This document shows positions 26,144 to 35,197 of a stretch of DNA of 64,000 bases, piece after piece. The notes beneath the pieces were generated by a model. That model saw only the letters and a list, made by a program, of their open reading frames with translations, was not told where the DNA came from and ran no database searches. The position numbers were made by a program, and so were the translations under genes. Source of the DNA: Musicola paradisiaca NCPPB 2511 (GTDB taxonomy: Bacteria > Pseudomonadota > Gammaproteobacteria > Enterobacterales > Enterobacteriaceae); the NCBI RefSeq assembly GCF_000400505.1, contig NZ_CM001857.1, positions 378,486 to 442,485 of the forward strand. Direction: 5' to 3'. How positions within the stretch are numbered: position 1 is the stretch's first letter; each line of letters begins with the position of its first letter.

Positions 26144-27268
26144 TTGCCGGAATTTATTTCTTTATCCGCCTCTCTGCGTAATCAGATACAGAAGATCGCC
26201 GCATTGAAGAAAAGTATTATTCTTTATGGCGAGCCCGGCACGGAATTATCGGATGTCGCCGCCTATATTTTTATGCAGACGCAAGAACCGCAAGCCGGGT
26301 ATATTGAATTTCATCATGCAACCTACCAGCCAGCCATGTTGGATGACGTTATTCGAAAATTAAATCGGCAACAAAATTTCACGCTTTTTTTCCAGAATTT
26401 CGATGAGTTCTCCGCCGATCAACAGCAGGATATTATGAACCGGCTGAAGATGCTGCGTTTTATCGGCCGCACGCCGCTGCATTTCGCCCGGTTGATTTTC
26501 GGTTTACGCCATACGCTGGCGCAGAGCCAACAAAGCGGCCGGCTGAGCGTGATGTTGGGCAGACATCTTGATTATCACCAGGTGTATATCTCGCCATTGC
26601 GCGAGCGGCCGCAGGATGTCGTCGAACTGTTGCACATCGCCTGTCGGGAATTCCGTCAGTCCGGCAGCCAGCAGATCCACCCGGACGTGTTGCAGCAGCT
26701 CCAGCATTACGACTGGCCGGGGAATGCCCAGCAACTGCGACGCAGTATCGCCCGTCTGCTGATGTTGAGCGACAATCGGGAAATCGGGCTCAATCAGGCG
26801 CACGGCATTCTGCCGGAGATTATCCGCTTGCCTGCCGTGTCCGCCTCGGCGTCTCTGGCTGTGACGGATCCGGTACTGTGCGACACGCTACTCAAGTGTG
26901 ATGAGCAGGCGTTGCGGCAGTTTCATCCCTCCGTCAGCAAGGCGTTGCTGTTTCTGGGGGAAAATTTCCAGCGGGAACTGACATTGTCGGCGCTGGCGGA
27001 AAAAGCCCATATCAGCCCGTCGCATCTTTCCTATCTGTTGAAGCACAGCCTGAAGTTGTCTTTTAAACAGATCCTGAATCAGATACGTATTTTCTATGCC
27101 TGCCAGCAACTGAAATGTCGTCCGTTAAGCCGGATTACTAATCTGTATCTGGATTGCGGTTACGGCGATCTGAGCCATTTTGAAAAGATGTTTAAACGTT
27201 ATACCGGCCTCACACCGGTAGAATTTAGAAAAACCCTCAAGCCGGTTATTGTAAGGGAGGATACTTAA
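26144..27268 (+). CDS. Regulator with degenerate NtrC-like AAA domain fused to an AraC-type HTH
   Basis: 374 residues from a TTG at 26144; no ATG or GTG fits the frame, which is open further upstream, so the true start is uncertain. Residues 20-235 derive from a sigma-54 activator AAA domain: LYGEPGTELSD replaces Walker A, LFFQNFDEFSADQQ resembles Walker B, YISPLRERPQDVVELL and HYDWPGNAQQLRRSIARLL are clear NtrC motifs. The GAFTGA loop and the Walker A lysine are missing, so ATP-driven sigma-54 activation is unlikely. Residues 265-370 are an AraC-type double HTH (ALAEKAHISPSHLSYLLKHS, then YGDLSHFEKMFKRYTGLTP). It probably regulates the DUF2589 genes downstream. Confidence 0.8.
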   Translation: MPEFISLSASLRNQIQKIAALKKSIILYGEPGTELSDVAAYIFMQTQEPQAGYIEFHHATYQPAMLDDVIRKLNRQQNFTLFFQNFDEFSADQQQDIMNRLKMLRFIGRTPLHFARLIFGLRHTLAQSQQSGRLSVMLGRHLDYHQVYISPLRERPQDVVELLHIACREFRQSGSQQIHPDVLQQLQHYDWPGNAQQLRRSIARLLMLSDNREIGLNQAHGILPEIIRLPAVSASASLAVTDPVLCDTLLKCDEQALRQFHPSVSKALLFLGENFQRELTLSALAEKAHISPSHLSYLLKHSLKLSFKQILNQIRIFYACQQLKCRPLSRITNLYLDCGYGDLSHFEKMFKRYTGLTPVEFRKTLKPVIVREDT

Positions 27269-27270
27269 TT

Positions 27271-27666
27271 ATGTCGGCGATGGTTCCAGCAGCAACAGAT
27301 ATTCTTACTCCGGTAATGCCACTTTCCTGTCAGGATCGTCTTTTTCAGCAGGCGTGTGATTATATGCTTAAACATTTGTGCGAAAAAATATCGCTCGATA
27401 ATGTATGTCAGGCTGTCGGTACCAATAGAAATAAACTTTCGGCGTTATTTCGTGCTCGTTGTGGTTATGGCGTGGCCCGCTGGTTACGAGAGCAACGATT
27501 AAAAAAAGCAGCGGAGTTGTTATATCTCACTGATATGTCAGTTTGTCTTGTTGCCGTTGAATTGGGGTTTTCAGATGCGGCGAATTTCTGCCATTCATTT
27601 AAATTAAAATATGGGATTTCCCCACGAGAATATAGGCAGTCATGTATTTTTCATGCGAACAAATAA
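27271..27666 (+). CDS. Small AraC-family regulator (DNA-binding domain only)
   Basis: 131 residues; the ATG follows the previous stop by two bases and has GGGAGG as ribosome-binding site, so the two regulators are co-transcribed. The protein is essentially one AraC-type double helix-turn-helix (residues 25-125): ISLDNVCQAVGTNRNKLSALF and LGFSDAANFCHSFKLKYGIS. It has no sensor domain, as in MarA/SoxS-type regulators, so its activity would be set by its amount. It lies 134 bp upstream of the first DUF2589 gene and is the likely direct activator of it. Confidence 0.85.
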   Translation: MSAMVPAATDILTPVMPLSCQDRLFQQACDYMLKHLCEKISLDNVCQAVGTNRNKLSALFRARCGYGVARWLREQRLKKAAELLYLTDMSVCLVAVELGFSDAANFCHSFKLKYGISPREYRQSCIFHANK

Positions 27667-27741
27667 TGATGAAACAACAATTATTCTACACGAAAGCACA
27701 ATATTTATTATTAATGGAAATATAGACTGAATATGTTCACG

Positions 27742-27759
27742 CAGAATCTTCGGAGTCTG
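27742..27759 (+). promoter_or_regulatory. UUCG-tetraloop hairpin in the leader of the first DUF2589 gene
   Basis: CAGAATC-TTCG-GAGTCTG can form a 7-bp stem (one A-G mismatch) closed by the very stable C(UUCG)G tetraloop, about 41 bases before the ATG. Such 5' hairpins often protect abundant mRNAs. Role inferred. Confidence 0.45.
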
Positions 27760-27800
27760 AATGAGCATTCCAATTCATCTACTATATATGGAGTAAAGTC

Positions 27801-28388
27801 ATGGCTGATTCTAGTGTTCAGGACAGCGCCACTGCGCAATTGGGTAATATTCCGTTTGGTACTCTGATCGGCGGCCCGTTGAATGCAGCGGTAGAAGCAC
27901 AGGCCAACGCAGCGAAAAGCAGTGTGGATTTTATCCGCCAGGTGGCGATTGGCGAGGATGGGCAGATTCGTTCCGTGGTGTTCAAGTATGAAAAAGAAGG
28001 CCAGAACGCAACACTGTCCGTCCCCGTGTTAACCATCGTGCCGATCCCGTATCTGCGCATCGATTATCTGGATATCGCCTTCAAGGCCAACATCTCCGCC
28101 TCCACCACCACCAGCGACAAGAGCTCTTCCAGCTCGCAGTTGGATGTGAAGGCGAATGCTTCCTGGTCTGGCTGGGGGGCGAAAGTCAATTTTTCTGCCG
28201 CCTATTCCAGCAAGAAGGACTCCAGCAGCGCGCGTGATTCCAAATACAACGTGGAATACACCATGGATATCAACCTGCATGCGGTTCAGGACGACATGCC
28301 GGCAGGGATGAACAAGGTGCTGAATATTCTGCAGGAGTGCATTACCAGCAAACCCGCCAGCGCCACCACGACAACGGCCAGCGCGTAA
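27801..28388 (+). CDS. DUF2589 family protein
   Basis: 195 residues with all hallmarks of DUF2589: FGTLIGGPLNAAVEAQANAA near the N-terminus, FIRQVAI, a charged linker (GQIRSVVFKYEKEG), the core LSVPVLTIVPIPYLRIDYLD, an acidic/Ser-rich variable middle (SSSSSQLDVKANASW), and the C-terminal YTMDINLHAVQDDMPAGMNK. The molecular function of the family is not known. There is no signal peptide or membrane helix. The gene is the first of a six-gene run and is bracketed by an RNA hairpin in its leader and another after its stop, which suggests it is made in larger amounts than the downstream genes. Confidence 0.9.
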   Translation: MADSSVQDSATAQLGNIPFGTLIGGPLNAAVEAQANAAKSSVDFIRQVAIGEDGQIRSVVFKYEKEGQNATLSVPVLTIVPIPYLRIDYLDIAFKANISASTTTSDKSSSSSQLDVKANASWSGWGAKVNFSAAYSSKKDSSSARDSKYNVEYTMDINLHAVQDDMPAGMNKVLNILQECITSKPASATTTTASA

Positions 28389-28395
28389 TCCGTCG

Positions 28396-28423
28396 CCAGG
28401 CGGAACCTCAAACGAGGTTCCGC
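28396..28423 (+). terminator. Perfect 12-bp hairpin after the first DUF2589 gene
   Basis: AGGCGGAACCTC (28396-28407) and GAGGTTCCGCCT (28412-28423) with an AAAC loop, 8 bp after the stop. No T-run follows, so it probably slows or processes the transcript and protects the upstream mRNA rather than ending it. Confidence 0.6.
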
Positions 28424-28448
28424 CTATTGATCTATCACGAGGAGCATC

Positions 28449-29234
28449 ATGGCACAGCTAGACCAATTTTTAGGCACGGTATTGACCGACCTGACCCAAG
28501 CGCGCGTGACATCCGATATCTGTTCCCGCGACACCAGCCGCTTCTATCAGCAGGATCCGGTGCTGCGCAGCTATTCCGTCCCCCGGGTGGCGCTGGATTC
28601 GTTCGAGTTTGAACTGCAGTTCGCCATCACCGGGGTCAAGGTACGGAAAAACGATTACGACGACAAACTTAAACTGGAACGCATGTACGCCTGCGGTGGT
28701 TTGCAACTGGCGGAGAAAATGTGCCAGCACAGCGATCAATACCTCACCAACCGCGACGGCATCGACACCATGCAGCCCGCAGTGCGCACGTTGCTGATGC
28801 GTCTGCGCAATAGTTCCGAGCGCAGCAAATTGAGCCAATCGCTGATTCAACTGCTTAACGAAGCGCAGCTGGTGGACGAGGAAGGGCATTTTCAGTCCGA
28901 TAAGGCGGCGCCGCTGCTGGTTGACCGTTTCGTGCAGATAGCGACCCAGGATCTGGAGCTGTCGGAAAGCCTGCGACTGGTGATGCCGGAGCTGCGCAAC
29001 GAACTGAAGCAGGTGACGGATCGCGAGCTGGATGAGCTGGAAAACTCGGTGCGTTTTCTGATGGAGTGCAGCGAAGATTTCAATCTGGAAGTAGAAGTTT
29101 GTGCTGATCGTTTACGTGAGCGTCCGGTGAATACGTTGTCGACATTGAAGTTAAAAGGCGGTTTCAAAAACTATGTCTGGACGCAGAGTCATCAGCAGGA
29201 TGGCACCCTGGTGCAGAAACTGGTGCATGAATAA
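28449..29234 (+). CDS. Uncharacterised protein of the DUF2589 cassette
   Basis: 261 residues with a GAGGAG ribosome-binding site. I do not recognise the family. The N-terminal part has VLTDLTQARVTSDICSRDTS and SYSVPRVALDSFEFELQFAI, a phrase that recalls the VPxLxIxxxxxxF core of DUF2589, so it may be a distant structural relative. The rest is acidic and helical, with predicted coiled coil (about 110-215, many Glu/Leu/Arg heptads). It has three or four cysteines and no signal peptide or membrane helix. It lies between two DUF2589 genes, 11 bp before the second, so it very probably works with them. Confidence 0.75.
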   Translation: MAQLDQFLGTVLTDLTQARVTSDICSRDTSRFYQQDPVLRSYSVPRVALDSFEFELQFAITGVKVRKNDYDDKLKLERMYACGGLQLAEKMCQHSDQYLTNRDGIDTMQPAVRTLLMRLRNSSERSKLSQSLIQLLNEAQLVDEEGHFQSDKAAPLLVDRFVQIATQDLELSESLRLVMPELRNELKQVTDRELDELENSVRFLMECSEDFNLEVEVCADRLRERPVNTLSTLKLKGGFKNYVWTQSHQQDGTLVQKLVHE

Positions 29235-29245
29235 GGAGTGGATGT

Positions 29246-29803
29246 ATGTCAAAACAAGACTCCATCGAGTTCTACGAACTGATTGGCGCCCCGCTGCTTG
29301 GGTTTGTTCAGGCAGAACATCAGGCGGCGCAAGCGACGCTGGAAATGGTGGAACAGCTCGGTTTCGAGCACACCAGCGAGGGAAAACGGCTGCGAACCAC
29401 CGCCTTTTTTACGGAGAAGTGTGGTGCGGACGGCAGGATTGAACGCACGGAGCACCAGATTCCCATTCTGTCGCTGATGCCGATCCCGATGATGCAGACC
29501 AAGCATGCCGATCTTGAGTTCGGTATAAAAATCAATGATTTTGAGTTGTCTGCCACCTCTCCCGGCCTGGCCTCGACCGAGGAAGAAAACGGCTTTATGG
29601 CGCCCCGGCGTTTGCAGATGAAAGCCTCGCTGGGGCGTATGGACGCGGGAGACGGCGGACAGCACCGCGGCGCCCAGATGGATATGCGCATCAAGCTGAC
29701 AATCCAGCCGGGGGATTTTCCTAACGGTATCAGCCGGTTGTTACGGCTGATGGATGAGGCGGGCTATAGCCGCCCGTTGCCGGAAGGGGAGAATAAAGCA
29801 TGA
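29246..29803 (+). CDS. Second DUF2589 family protein (divergent)
   Basis: 185 residues with an AAGGAGTGG ribosome-binding site. It follows the DUF2589 plan more loosely: YELIGAPLLGFVQAEHQAAQ corresponds to the LIGGPLxAxVEAQxxAA motif, IPILSLMPIPMMQTKHADLE to the VPxLTIVPIPxLRIxxxxI core, and MDMRIKLTIQPGDFPNGISR to the YTxDxxxxAxxDDMPxGxxK end. The Ser-rich middle is replaced by a Met/Gly-rich one. Only about a quarter of positions match the first copy, so this is an old duplication or a distinct subtype. Its stop overlaps the next start (ATGA). Confidence 0.8.
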   Translation: MSKQDSIEFYELIGAPLLGFVQAEHQAAQATLEMVEQLGFEHTSEGKRLRTTAFFTEKCGADGRIERTEHQIPILSLMPIPMMQTKHADLEFGIKINDFELSATSPGLASTEEENGFMAPRRLQMKASLGRMDAGDGGQHRGAQMDMRIKLTIQPGDFPNGISRLLRLMDEAGYSRPLPEGENKA

Positions 29804-30042
29804 GTCGGAAACAATTTATCGACGCGGGCTCCATCGCCTGCCCAGGGTGTCAGCACCCGATCGCGGTACATTGGCAATTGCTGCAACAGGGCGTCAACCC
29901 GCGCTGCGCGCATTGCGGGCTGACGCTGGAACTCGATCGAGCCAGTTCCGCCGACGCGCTGGATGCGGCGGAGCAGTTGAATACTCGCCTCGACGATGCA
30001 GAGCGGCGGCGTCTGGCTGCGATGCCTCCCGGGAGGCGCTGA
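29800..30042 (+). CDS. Small zinc-ribbon protein of the DUF2589 cassette
   Basis: 80 residues; the start overlaps the preceding DUF2589 gene by four bases and its stop overlaps the next start (TGATG). Two CxxC pairs (SIACPGCQHP and PRCAHCGLTL, about residues 14-42) form a zinc ribbon, followed by an acidic/Arg-rich helical tail. No family name is recognised. Such small zinc ribbons usually hold protein-protein contacts or bind nucleic acid. The tight overlaps imply production together with its neighbours. Confidence 0.75.
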   Translation: MSRKQFIDAGSIACPGCQHPIAVHWQLLQQGVNPRCAHCGLTLELDRASSADALDAAEQLNTRLDDAERRRLAAMPPGRR

Positions 30043-30866
30043 TGTTCCGCGCGGATTTCTATGGGTTGAAGGGCATGCCGCCCTCGGTGTTGAACCGGCA
30101 GACCCTGGTGGAACAGCGACTGCAACAATGCTGGAAGGTGATTCGTCCGGCGTTGAAAGTGCGGCTTGAACAGGCGTTTTTTGAGCATCCTGAACAGTAT
30201 GACGGTAGCTGGTGGTGGCAGGGTTACGGTTGCAACGACCACTGGGGGCGCTGGTATCAACAGACACTGAGTCTCTGGGTGCTCTGGCGGTCGCTGTGCC
30301 ACGGCGGCAAACGCCAGCCGCGCTGGCCAGCGGATATCCTCGTCGACCTGCCGGAACTGGAACAGGAAGCGGGAGATCTCTGGTTTCAGTGGGCTTGTCA
30401 GTTTGCCGGTTCCCCGGTATACCCCGATGCACAGCAAGTTGTCGCGGCGTTGCAGCAGTGGTTGCGGCGCTTCGAGCTGCTCCGGCAGGTGGAGCTGGAC
30501 GTTTCATTGCAGCCCTCGCTGGCGGATGGCGACCGGCTGGGGCTGGATACCATGCAGCGGCACTGGCCTATGTTGTGTCAGGCCGCCGCACAGCATTGCT
30601 GGTTGCCGTTGCGGGTATTTCCCGACGGCAAGCCCTGGCAAAGCCTGGCATTGTTGCTGGTCGCGCAATCGGACGCACTGCGATTGGAATGTCATGACCC
30701 GATGCAGCAACGGACAGTATGGCTGTATCAGGAGCAGCAACGATTCTGGTTGACGTCGGACAGGGGACCATTGAGGGTGCACAGTTTCTATCCGCTGGCG
30801 GCTGCGCGTCCGGCCCTGAAGCCTTCATTCTGGCTACGCTGCCGTCACCGTCTGCATCTGCGTTGA
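30042..30866 (+). CDS. Uncharacterised Trp/Gln-rich protein of the DUF2589 cassette
   Basis: 274 residues from the ATG at 30042, overlapping the zinc-ribbon stop. I do not recognise a family. It is unusually rich in tryptophan and glutamine (for example GSWWWQGYGC and DHWGRWYQQTLSLWVLWRSL), has no signal peptide, and no clear membrane helix. The C-terminus is basic (FWLRCRHRLHLR). The two-base coupling with the upstream genes makes it part of the same cassette. Soluble and cytoplasmic is the best guess. Confidence 0.7.
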   Translation: MFRADFYGLKGMPPSVLNRQTLVEQRLQQCWKVIRPALKVRLEQAFFEHPEQYDGSWWWQGYGCNDHWGRWYQQTLSLWVLWRSLCHGGKRQPRWPADILVDLPELEQEAGDLWFQWACQFAGSPVYPDAQQVVAALQQWLRRFELLRQVELDVSLQPSLADGDRLGLDTMQRHWPMLCQAAAQHCWLPLRVFPDGKPWQSLALLLVAQSDALRLECHDPMQQRTVWLYQEQQRFWLTSDRGPLRVHSFYPLAAARPALKPSFWLRCRHRLHLR

Positions 30867-31022
30867 GCCGCACTCGACGACGGATAGGATTTTCTACGCC
30901 TGACGGCTGAGAATTCATGGATGATGGCACCGTTATTTTGGCGGTAAAACACCCGGTTTTCGCCAATCCAGCCGAAGAATACCGCGGCAGTATATGACCA
31001 CCTGAGCGAATTTGACTTCAGG

Positions 31023-31028
31023 TATAAT
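31023..31028 (+). promoter_or_regulatory. Candidate -10 element for the lectin-like gene
   Basis: A consensus TATAAT lies 22 bp before the start codon of the 104-residue protein and just before its GGAGG site, with no good -35. It suggests a separate, activator-dependent promoter with a very short leader. Confidence 0.4.
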
Positions 31029-31049
31029 TCAATCTATTCAGGAGGTTAT

Positions 31050-31364
31050 ATGACTATGCCATCTCTCGAAATGCCCAAGGTTCTGGCGTTTGTCGCCGGC
31101 GTTGGTTCATCCAATCGTACTACTGCCGGTGCGCAGCAGGTGCGGGTTAGTTTCCCCCAGCCGCTGGCCGCTGGCGTGACGCCGGTGGTGGCGGTGACGC
31201 CGTTGCAGGGCTCCGAGTATGCGCCGGGCAGTATTCCGGACACCTTCGCGCTGACGATCACTGGCATCAACAATACGGGATTTACCGTCAATATCTGGCG
31301 CGTGGATAACGGCGGCAAAGGCTGGGGGCAGAATCTGCGCCTGTCTTGCCTGATCAGCGCCTGA
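31050..31364 (+). CDS. Small lectin-like (H-type lectin/tail-spike-like) beta protein
   Basis: 104 residues with GGAGG as ribosome-binding site. All-beta pattern: VRVSFPQPLAAGVTPVVAVT, then SIPDTFALTITGINNTGFTV and WRVDNGGKGWGQNLRLSCL. This resembles the H-type lectin fold (inverse strands with xVxFxxPFxxxPxV and NxTxxGFxV), which binds sugars as trimers and also occurs in phage tail tips. No signal peptide is visible. It lies 183 bp after the DUF2589 run with its own -10 candidate. The fold call is tentative and based on pattern only. Confidence 0.6.
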   Translation: MTMPSLEMPKVLAFVAGVGSSNRTTAGAQQVRVSFPQPLAAGVTPVVAVTPLQGSEYAPGSIPDTFALTITGINNTGFTVNIWRVDNGGKGWGQNLRLSCLISA

Positions 31365-31800
31365 AGTCGTGAGGCAAACATAGCGATAAGTTGAATGATG
31401 ACGGGGAGAGCTTTGTAGCGATATTCCCGGTACCGGGCCACCGCCATGGTGCTGCCCGGTCGATCCCGCCAGGCTATTCTATTGCCCAGGGTGACGCCCT
31501 AAATCTTCACGCACGGCGTGTACGCCTCGGTTTACTCGCTGCACTCATTCGTTCCGTTGGCGCGAACATGACCCTGTCCGTTGAACAGGCGTTGTATGTT
31601 GTCTTCGCACCGTTCTCGTCCAAACTGATGCAGGCAAATGACGTTTATGGCGCAACGGAGGGTTCCGGTAAGGTGAAATCCGCCCCGTCTGGTCGACACG
31701 TTTCCGCCACCCCCGCTATACTCCTATCCCGTGACGGGCATCGTACGGTAACGGGAGTTACCGCATTGATTTACATAAATAATATCCACAGGTTAATACG
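31365..31800 (+). other. Intergenic region upstream of pabA
   Basis: 436 bp where E. coli carries fic upstream of pabA. I see no fic remnant (no HPFxxGNGR) and no supported gene. An open frame of 137 codons crosses it, but it lacks any recognisable motif or good ribosome-binding site. It marks the right edge of the accessory block. Confidence 0.45.
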
Positions 31801-32379
31801 ATGAGCCTTTTGATTATCGATAACTACGACTCCTTTACCTATAACCTCTACCAATATTTTTGCGAGCTGGGCGCGCAGGTAACGGTTATGCGTAATGACG
31901 AATTGACGCTGGCGGATATTGAGCGTTTGGCGCCGCAGCGGCTGGTGATCTCGCCCGGCCCTTGTACGCCGGACGACGCCGGGATTTCGCTGGCTGCCAT
32001 CCGTCACTTTGCCGGCAAACTGCCGATTCTGGGGGTATGCCTTGGTCATCAGGCGTTAGGGCAAGCGTTTGGCGCTCAGGTGATCCGGGCCCGGCAGGTA
32101 ATGCACGGCAAAACATCGGCGATTCGTCATTCCGGACAAGGGGTGTTTCTCGGGCTGGAAAATCCGTTGACGGTGACTCGCTATCACTCGCTGATTCTGG
32201 CATCTGAAACGTTGCCGGCCTGTTTTGACGTGACCGCCTGGACGGAACGGGATGGGCGACCGGATGAAATCATGGGTATTCGCCACCGAGCGTTGCCGTT
32301 GGAAGGTGTACAGTTTCATCCGGAGAGTATTCTTAGCCGACAGGGGCATCAGTTGTTGAAAAATTTCATGAATTTATAA
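31801..32379 (+). CDS. pabA: Aminodeoxychorismate synthase glutamine amidotransferase subunit
   Basis: 192 residues. It hydrolyses glutamine and passes ammonia to PabB to make 4-amino-4-deoxychorismate for folate. The N-terminal [18 protein letters not shown], the nucleophile elbow [11 protein letters not shown] and the triad His/Glu in [10 protein letters not shown] are intact. It is very similar to E. coli PabA (187). argD follows as in E. coli, and from here to slyD the order is the enterobacterial backbone. Confidence 0.96.
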   Translation: MSLLIIDNYDSFTYNLYQYFCELGAQVTVMRNDELTLADIERLAPQRLVISPGPCTPDDAGISLAAIRHFAGKLPILGVCLGHQALGQAFGAQVIRARQVMHGKTSAIRHSGQGVFLGLENPLTVTRYHSLILASETLPACFDVTAWTERDGRPDEIMGIRHRALPLEGVQFHPESILSRQGHQLLKNFMNL

Positions 32380-32455
32380 ACGGATAGTGAATAGCGTCGA
32401 CGGGCGAGCGGATTTATCGATTGCGCTCGTGTGATTTTTTATGCATATTTATTGA

Positions 32456-33721
<1,266 letters not shown>

Positions 33722-33742
33722 GTTCGTCTGTTGCTGAAAATA

Positions 33743-33770
33743 AAAGAGCGTGCCGCAGCACGCTCTTTTT
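33743..33770. terminator. Bidirectional terminator between argD and crp
   Basis: AAAGAGCGTGC (33743-33753) and GCACGCTCTTT (33758-33768) form a perfect 11-bp stem with a CGCA loop. T-runs follow on the plus strand and a CTTTTATTTT tail on the minus strand, so it can serve both convergent genes. Confidence 0.9.
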
Positions 33771-33789
33771 GATCCGGCGTCGCAATGAC

Positions 33790-34422
33790 TCAGCGTGTAC
33801 CGTACACCACAATGGTTTTGCCGTGCGCGGAAATCAGATTCTGGTCTTCCAGCATCTTCAGAATACGGCCGACGGTTTCACGAGAACATCCGACGATCTG
33901 ACCGATTTCCTGACGGGTAATCTTGATCTGCATGCCGTCAGGATGCGTCATGGCATCGGGTTGCTTGGCCAGGTTTAACAGTGTTTGGGCGATGCGGCCC
34001 GTTACATCAAGAAACGCCAGATTTCCCACTTTCTGGGACGTGACTTGTAGACGGCGCGCCATCTGTGAAGACAGACGCATAAGAATATCGGGGTTGACCT
34101 GAATCAGCTGGCGGAATTTCTTGTAGGAAATTTCGGCGACTTCACAGGCGGTTTTGGCCCGAACCCAGGCGCTACGTTCCTGACCTTCTTCAAACAGGCC
34201 GAGTTCACCAATGAAATCTCCCTGGTTGAGATAGGACAGGATCATTTCCTTACCTTCTTCATCCTTGATCAGCACGGCGACCGAGCCTTTCACGATGTAG
34301 TAAAGCGTCTCTGCTTTTTCACCCTGGTGAATAAGCGTGCTCTTCGATGGGTATTTGTGAATATGGCAATGAGAAAGGAACCATTCGAGAGTCGGGTCTG
34401 TTTGCGGTTTGCCGAGAACCAT
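33790..34422 (-). CDS. crp: cAMP receptor protein (CRP/CAP)
   Basis: 210 residues, as in E. coli, and nearly identical to it. The cAMP pocket is [20 protein letters not shown] (Glu, Arg and Ser contacts), the hinge helix contains [12 protein letters not shown], and the C-terminal HTH reads [20 protein letters not shown] with the DNA-contacting R-E-x-x-x-R. In soft-rot bacteria CRP activates pel genes against KdgR, so it is the likely regulator of the pelB and pelC sites in this same window. Confidence 0.99.
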   Translation of the reverse strand: MVLGKPQTDPTLEWFLSHCHIHKYPSKSTLIHQGEKAETLYYIVKGSVAVLIKDEEGKEMILSYLNQGDFIGELGLFEEGQERSAWVRAKTACEVAEISYKKFRQLIQVNPDILMRLSSQMARRLQVTSQKVGNLAFLDVTGRIAQTLLNLAKQPDAMTHPDGMQIKITRQEIGQIVGCSRETVGRILKMLEDQNLISAHGKTIVVYGTR

Positions 34423-34737
34423 TCGCTGTTATCCTCTGTTGTAATTCACTGCGCAAATCACAGGGCTCAGAGTTCCCTGTACGGCGTGATAACATAGTTA
34501 TATTTAAATTCCACTCAGGCGGAATGACGTCAGGGAATATACTGAGGCTGTCTATCGGGTGACGTCATAATCAGGATGTGTCTGGTAGAGGCTCACACAC
34601 CGGATTATTTCCCCGTTTTTAACACAGGTTGTGTGTAGTGTCTCGTGTTGTCTCGCTTCAGCATGATTAAACTCTGATTTTAGTCGGGTTTATACATAAG
34701 CGATGTAATTTTTAAAAAATAGTTGAGGGTCAATGTT
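34423..34737. other. crp-yhfA divergent control region
   Basis: 315 bp without a gene. The crp side has a long AT-mixed leader with TATATTTAAAT at about 34499-34509. A possible -10 for yhfA (TATACAT) is at about 34691. I could not place a confident CRP site here. Confidence 0.4.
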
Positions 34738-35145
34738 ATGCAGGCGCGGGTGAAGTGGGTTGAAGGGTTAACGTTTCTTGGCGAGTCCGCCTCCGGGCAT
34801 CAGGTGTTGATGGATGGAAACGCCGGAGACAAAGCGCCGAGTCCGATGGAAATGGTGCTGATGGCGGCGGGTGGATGCAGCGCCGTCGACGTGGTATCCA
34901 TCTTGCAGAAAGGGCGTCAGGATGTCGCGGATTGCGAAGTACGATTAACGTCGGAGCGCCGCGAAGAAGCGCCGCGTATGTTCACCACGATTAATTTGCA
35001 TTTCATTGTGAAAGGGCGCGGCTTGACCGACAAAGCAGTTGAGCGCGCCGTCGCGCTGTCGGCGGAAAAATATTGTTCCGTCGCGCTGATGTTGGGAAAA
35101 ACGGTACATATCACTCACAGCCATGAAGTCGTCGAACTGGAATGA
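34738..35145 (+). CDS. yhfA: OsmC/Ohr family protein YhfA
   Basis: 135 residues from the ATG at 34738, preceded by TGAGGG; an in-frame start at 34723 is less likely. It is closely similar to E. coli YhfA (134), including SPMEMVLMAAGGCSAVDVVS with the OsmC-family cysteine and AEKYCSVALMLGK with the second. OsmC proteins are thiol peroxidases for organic hydroperoxides, but the role of YhfA itself is not established. Divergent from crp, as in E. coli. Confidence 0.93.
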   Translation: MQARVKWVEGLTFLGESASGHQVLMDGNAGDKAPSPMEMVLMAAGGCSAVDVVSILQKGRQDVADCEVRLTSERREEAPRMFTTINLHFIVKGRGLTDKAVERAVALSAEKYCSVALMLGKTVHITHSHEVVELE

Positions 35146-35197
35146 CCCGGTCGGTTGCACATCATGCGCGGCGGTTGTACGGCTGCCGCGCCACGCT

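Noticed and set aside
26000..31364. DUF2589 block as a prophage or tailocin
   Set aside because: No tail, capsid, terminase, integrase or attachment repeats are present; the GH19 and lectin-like genes alone are not enough.
31391..31804. 137-codon open frame between the lectin-like gene and pabA
   Set aside because: No family motif, no ribosome-binding site, Arg/Ser/Ala-rich composition typical of chance frames in GC-rich DNA, and its end overlaps the pabA start.
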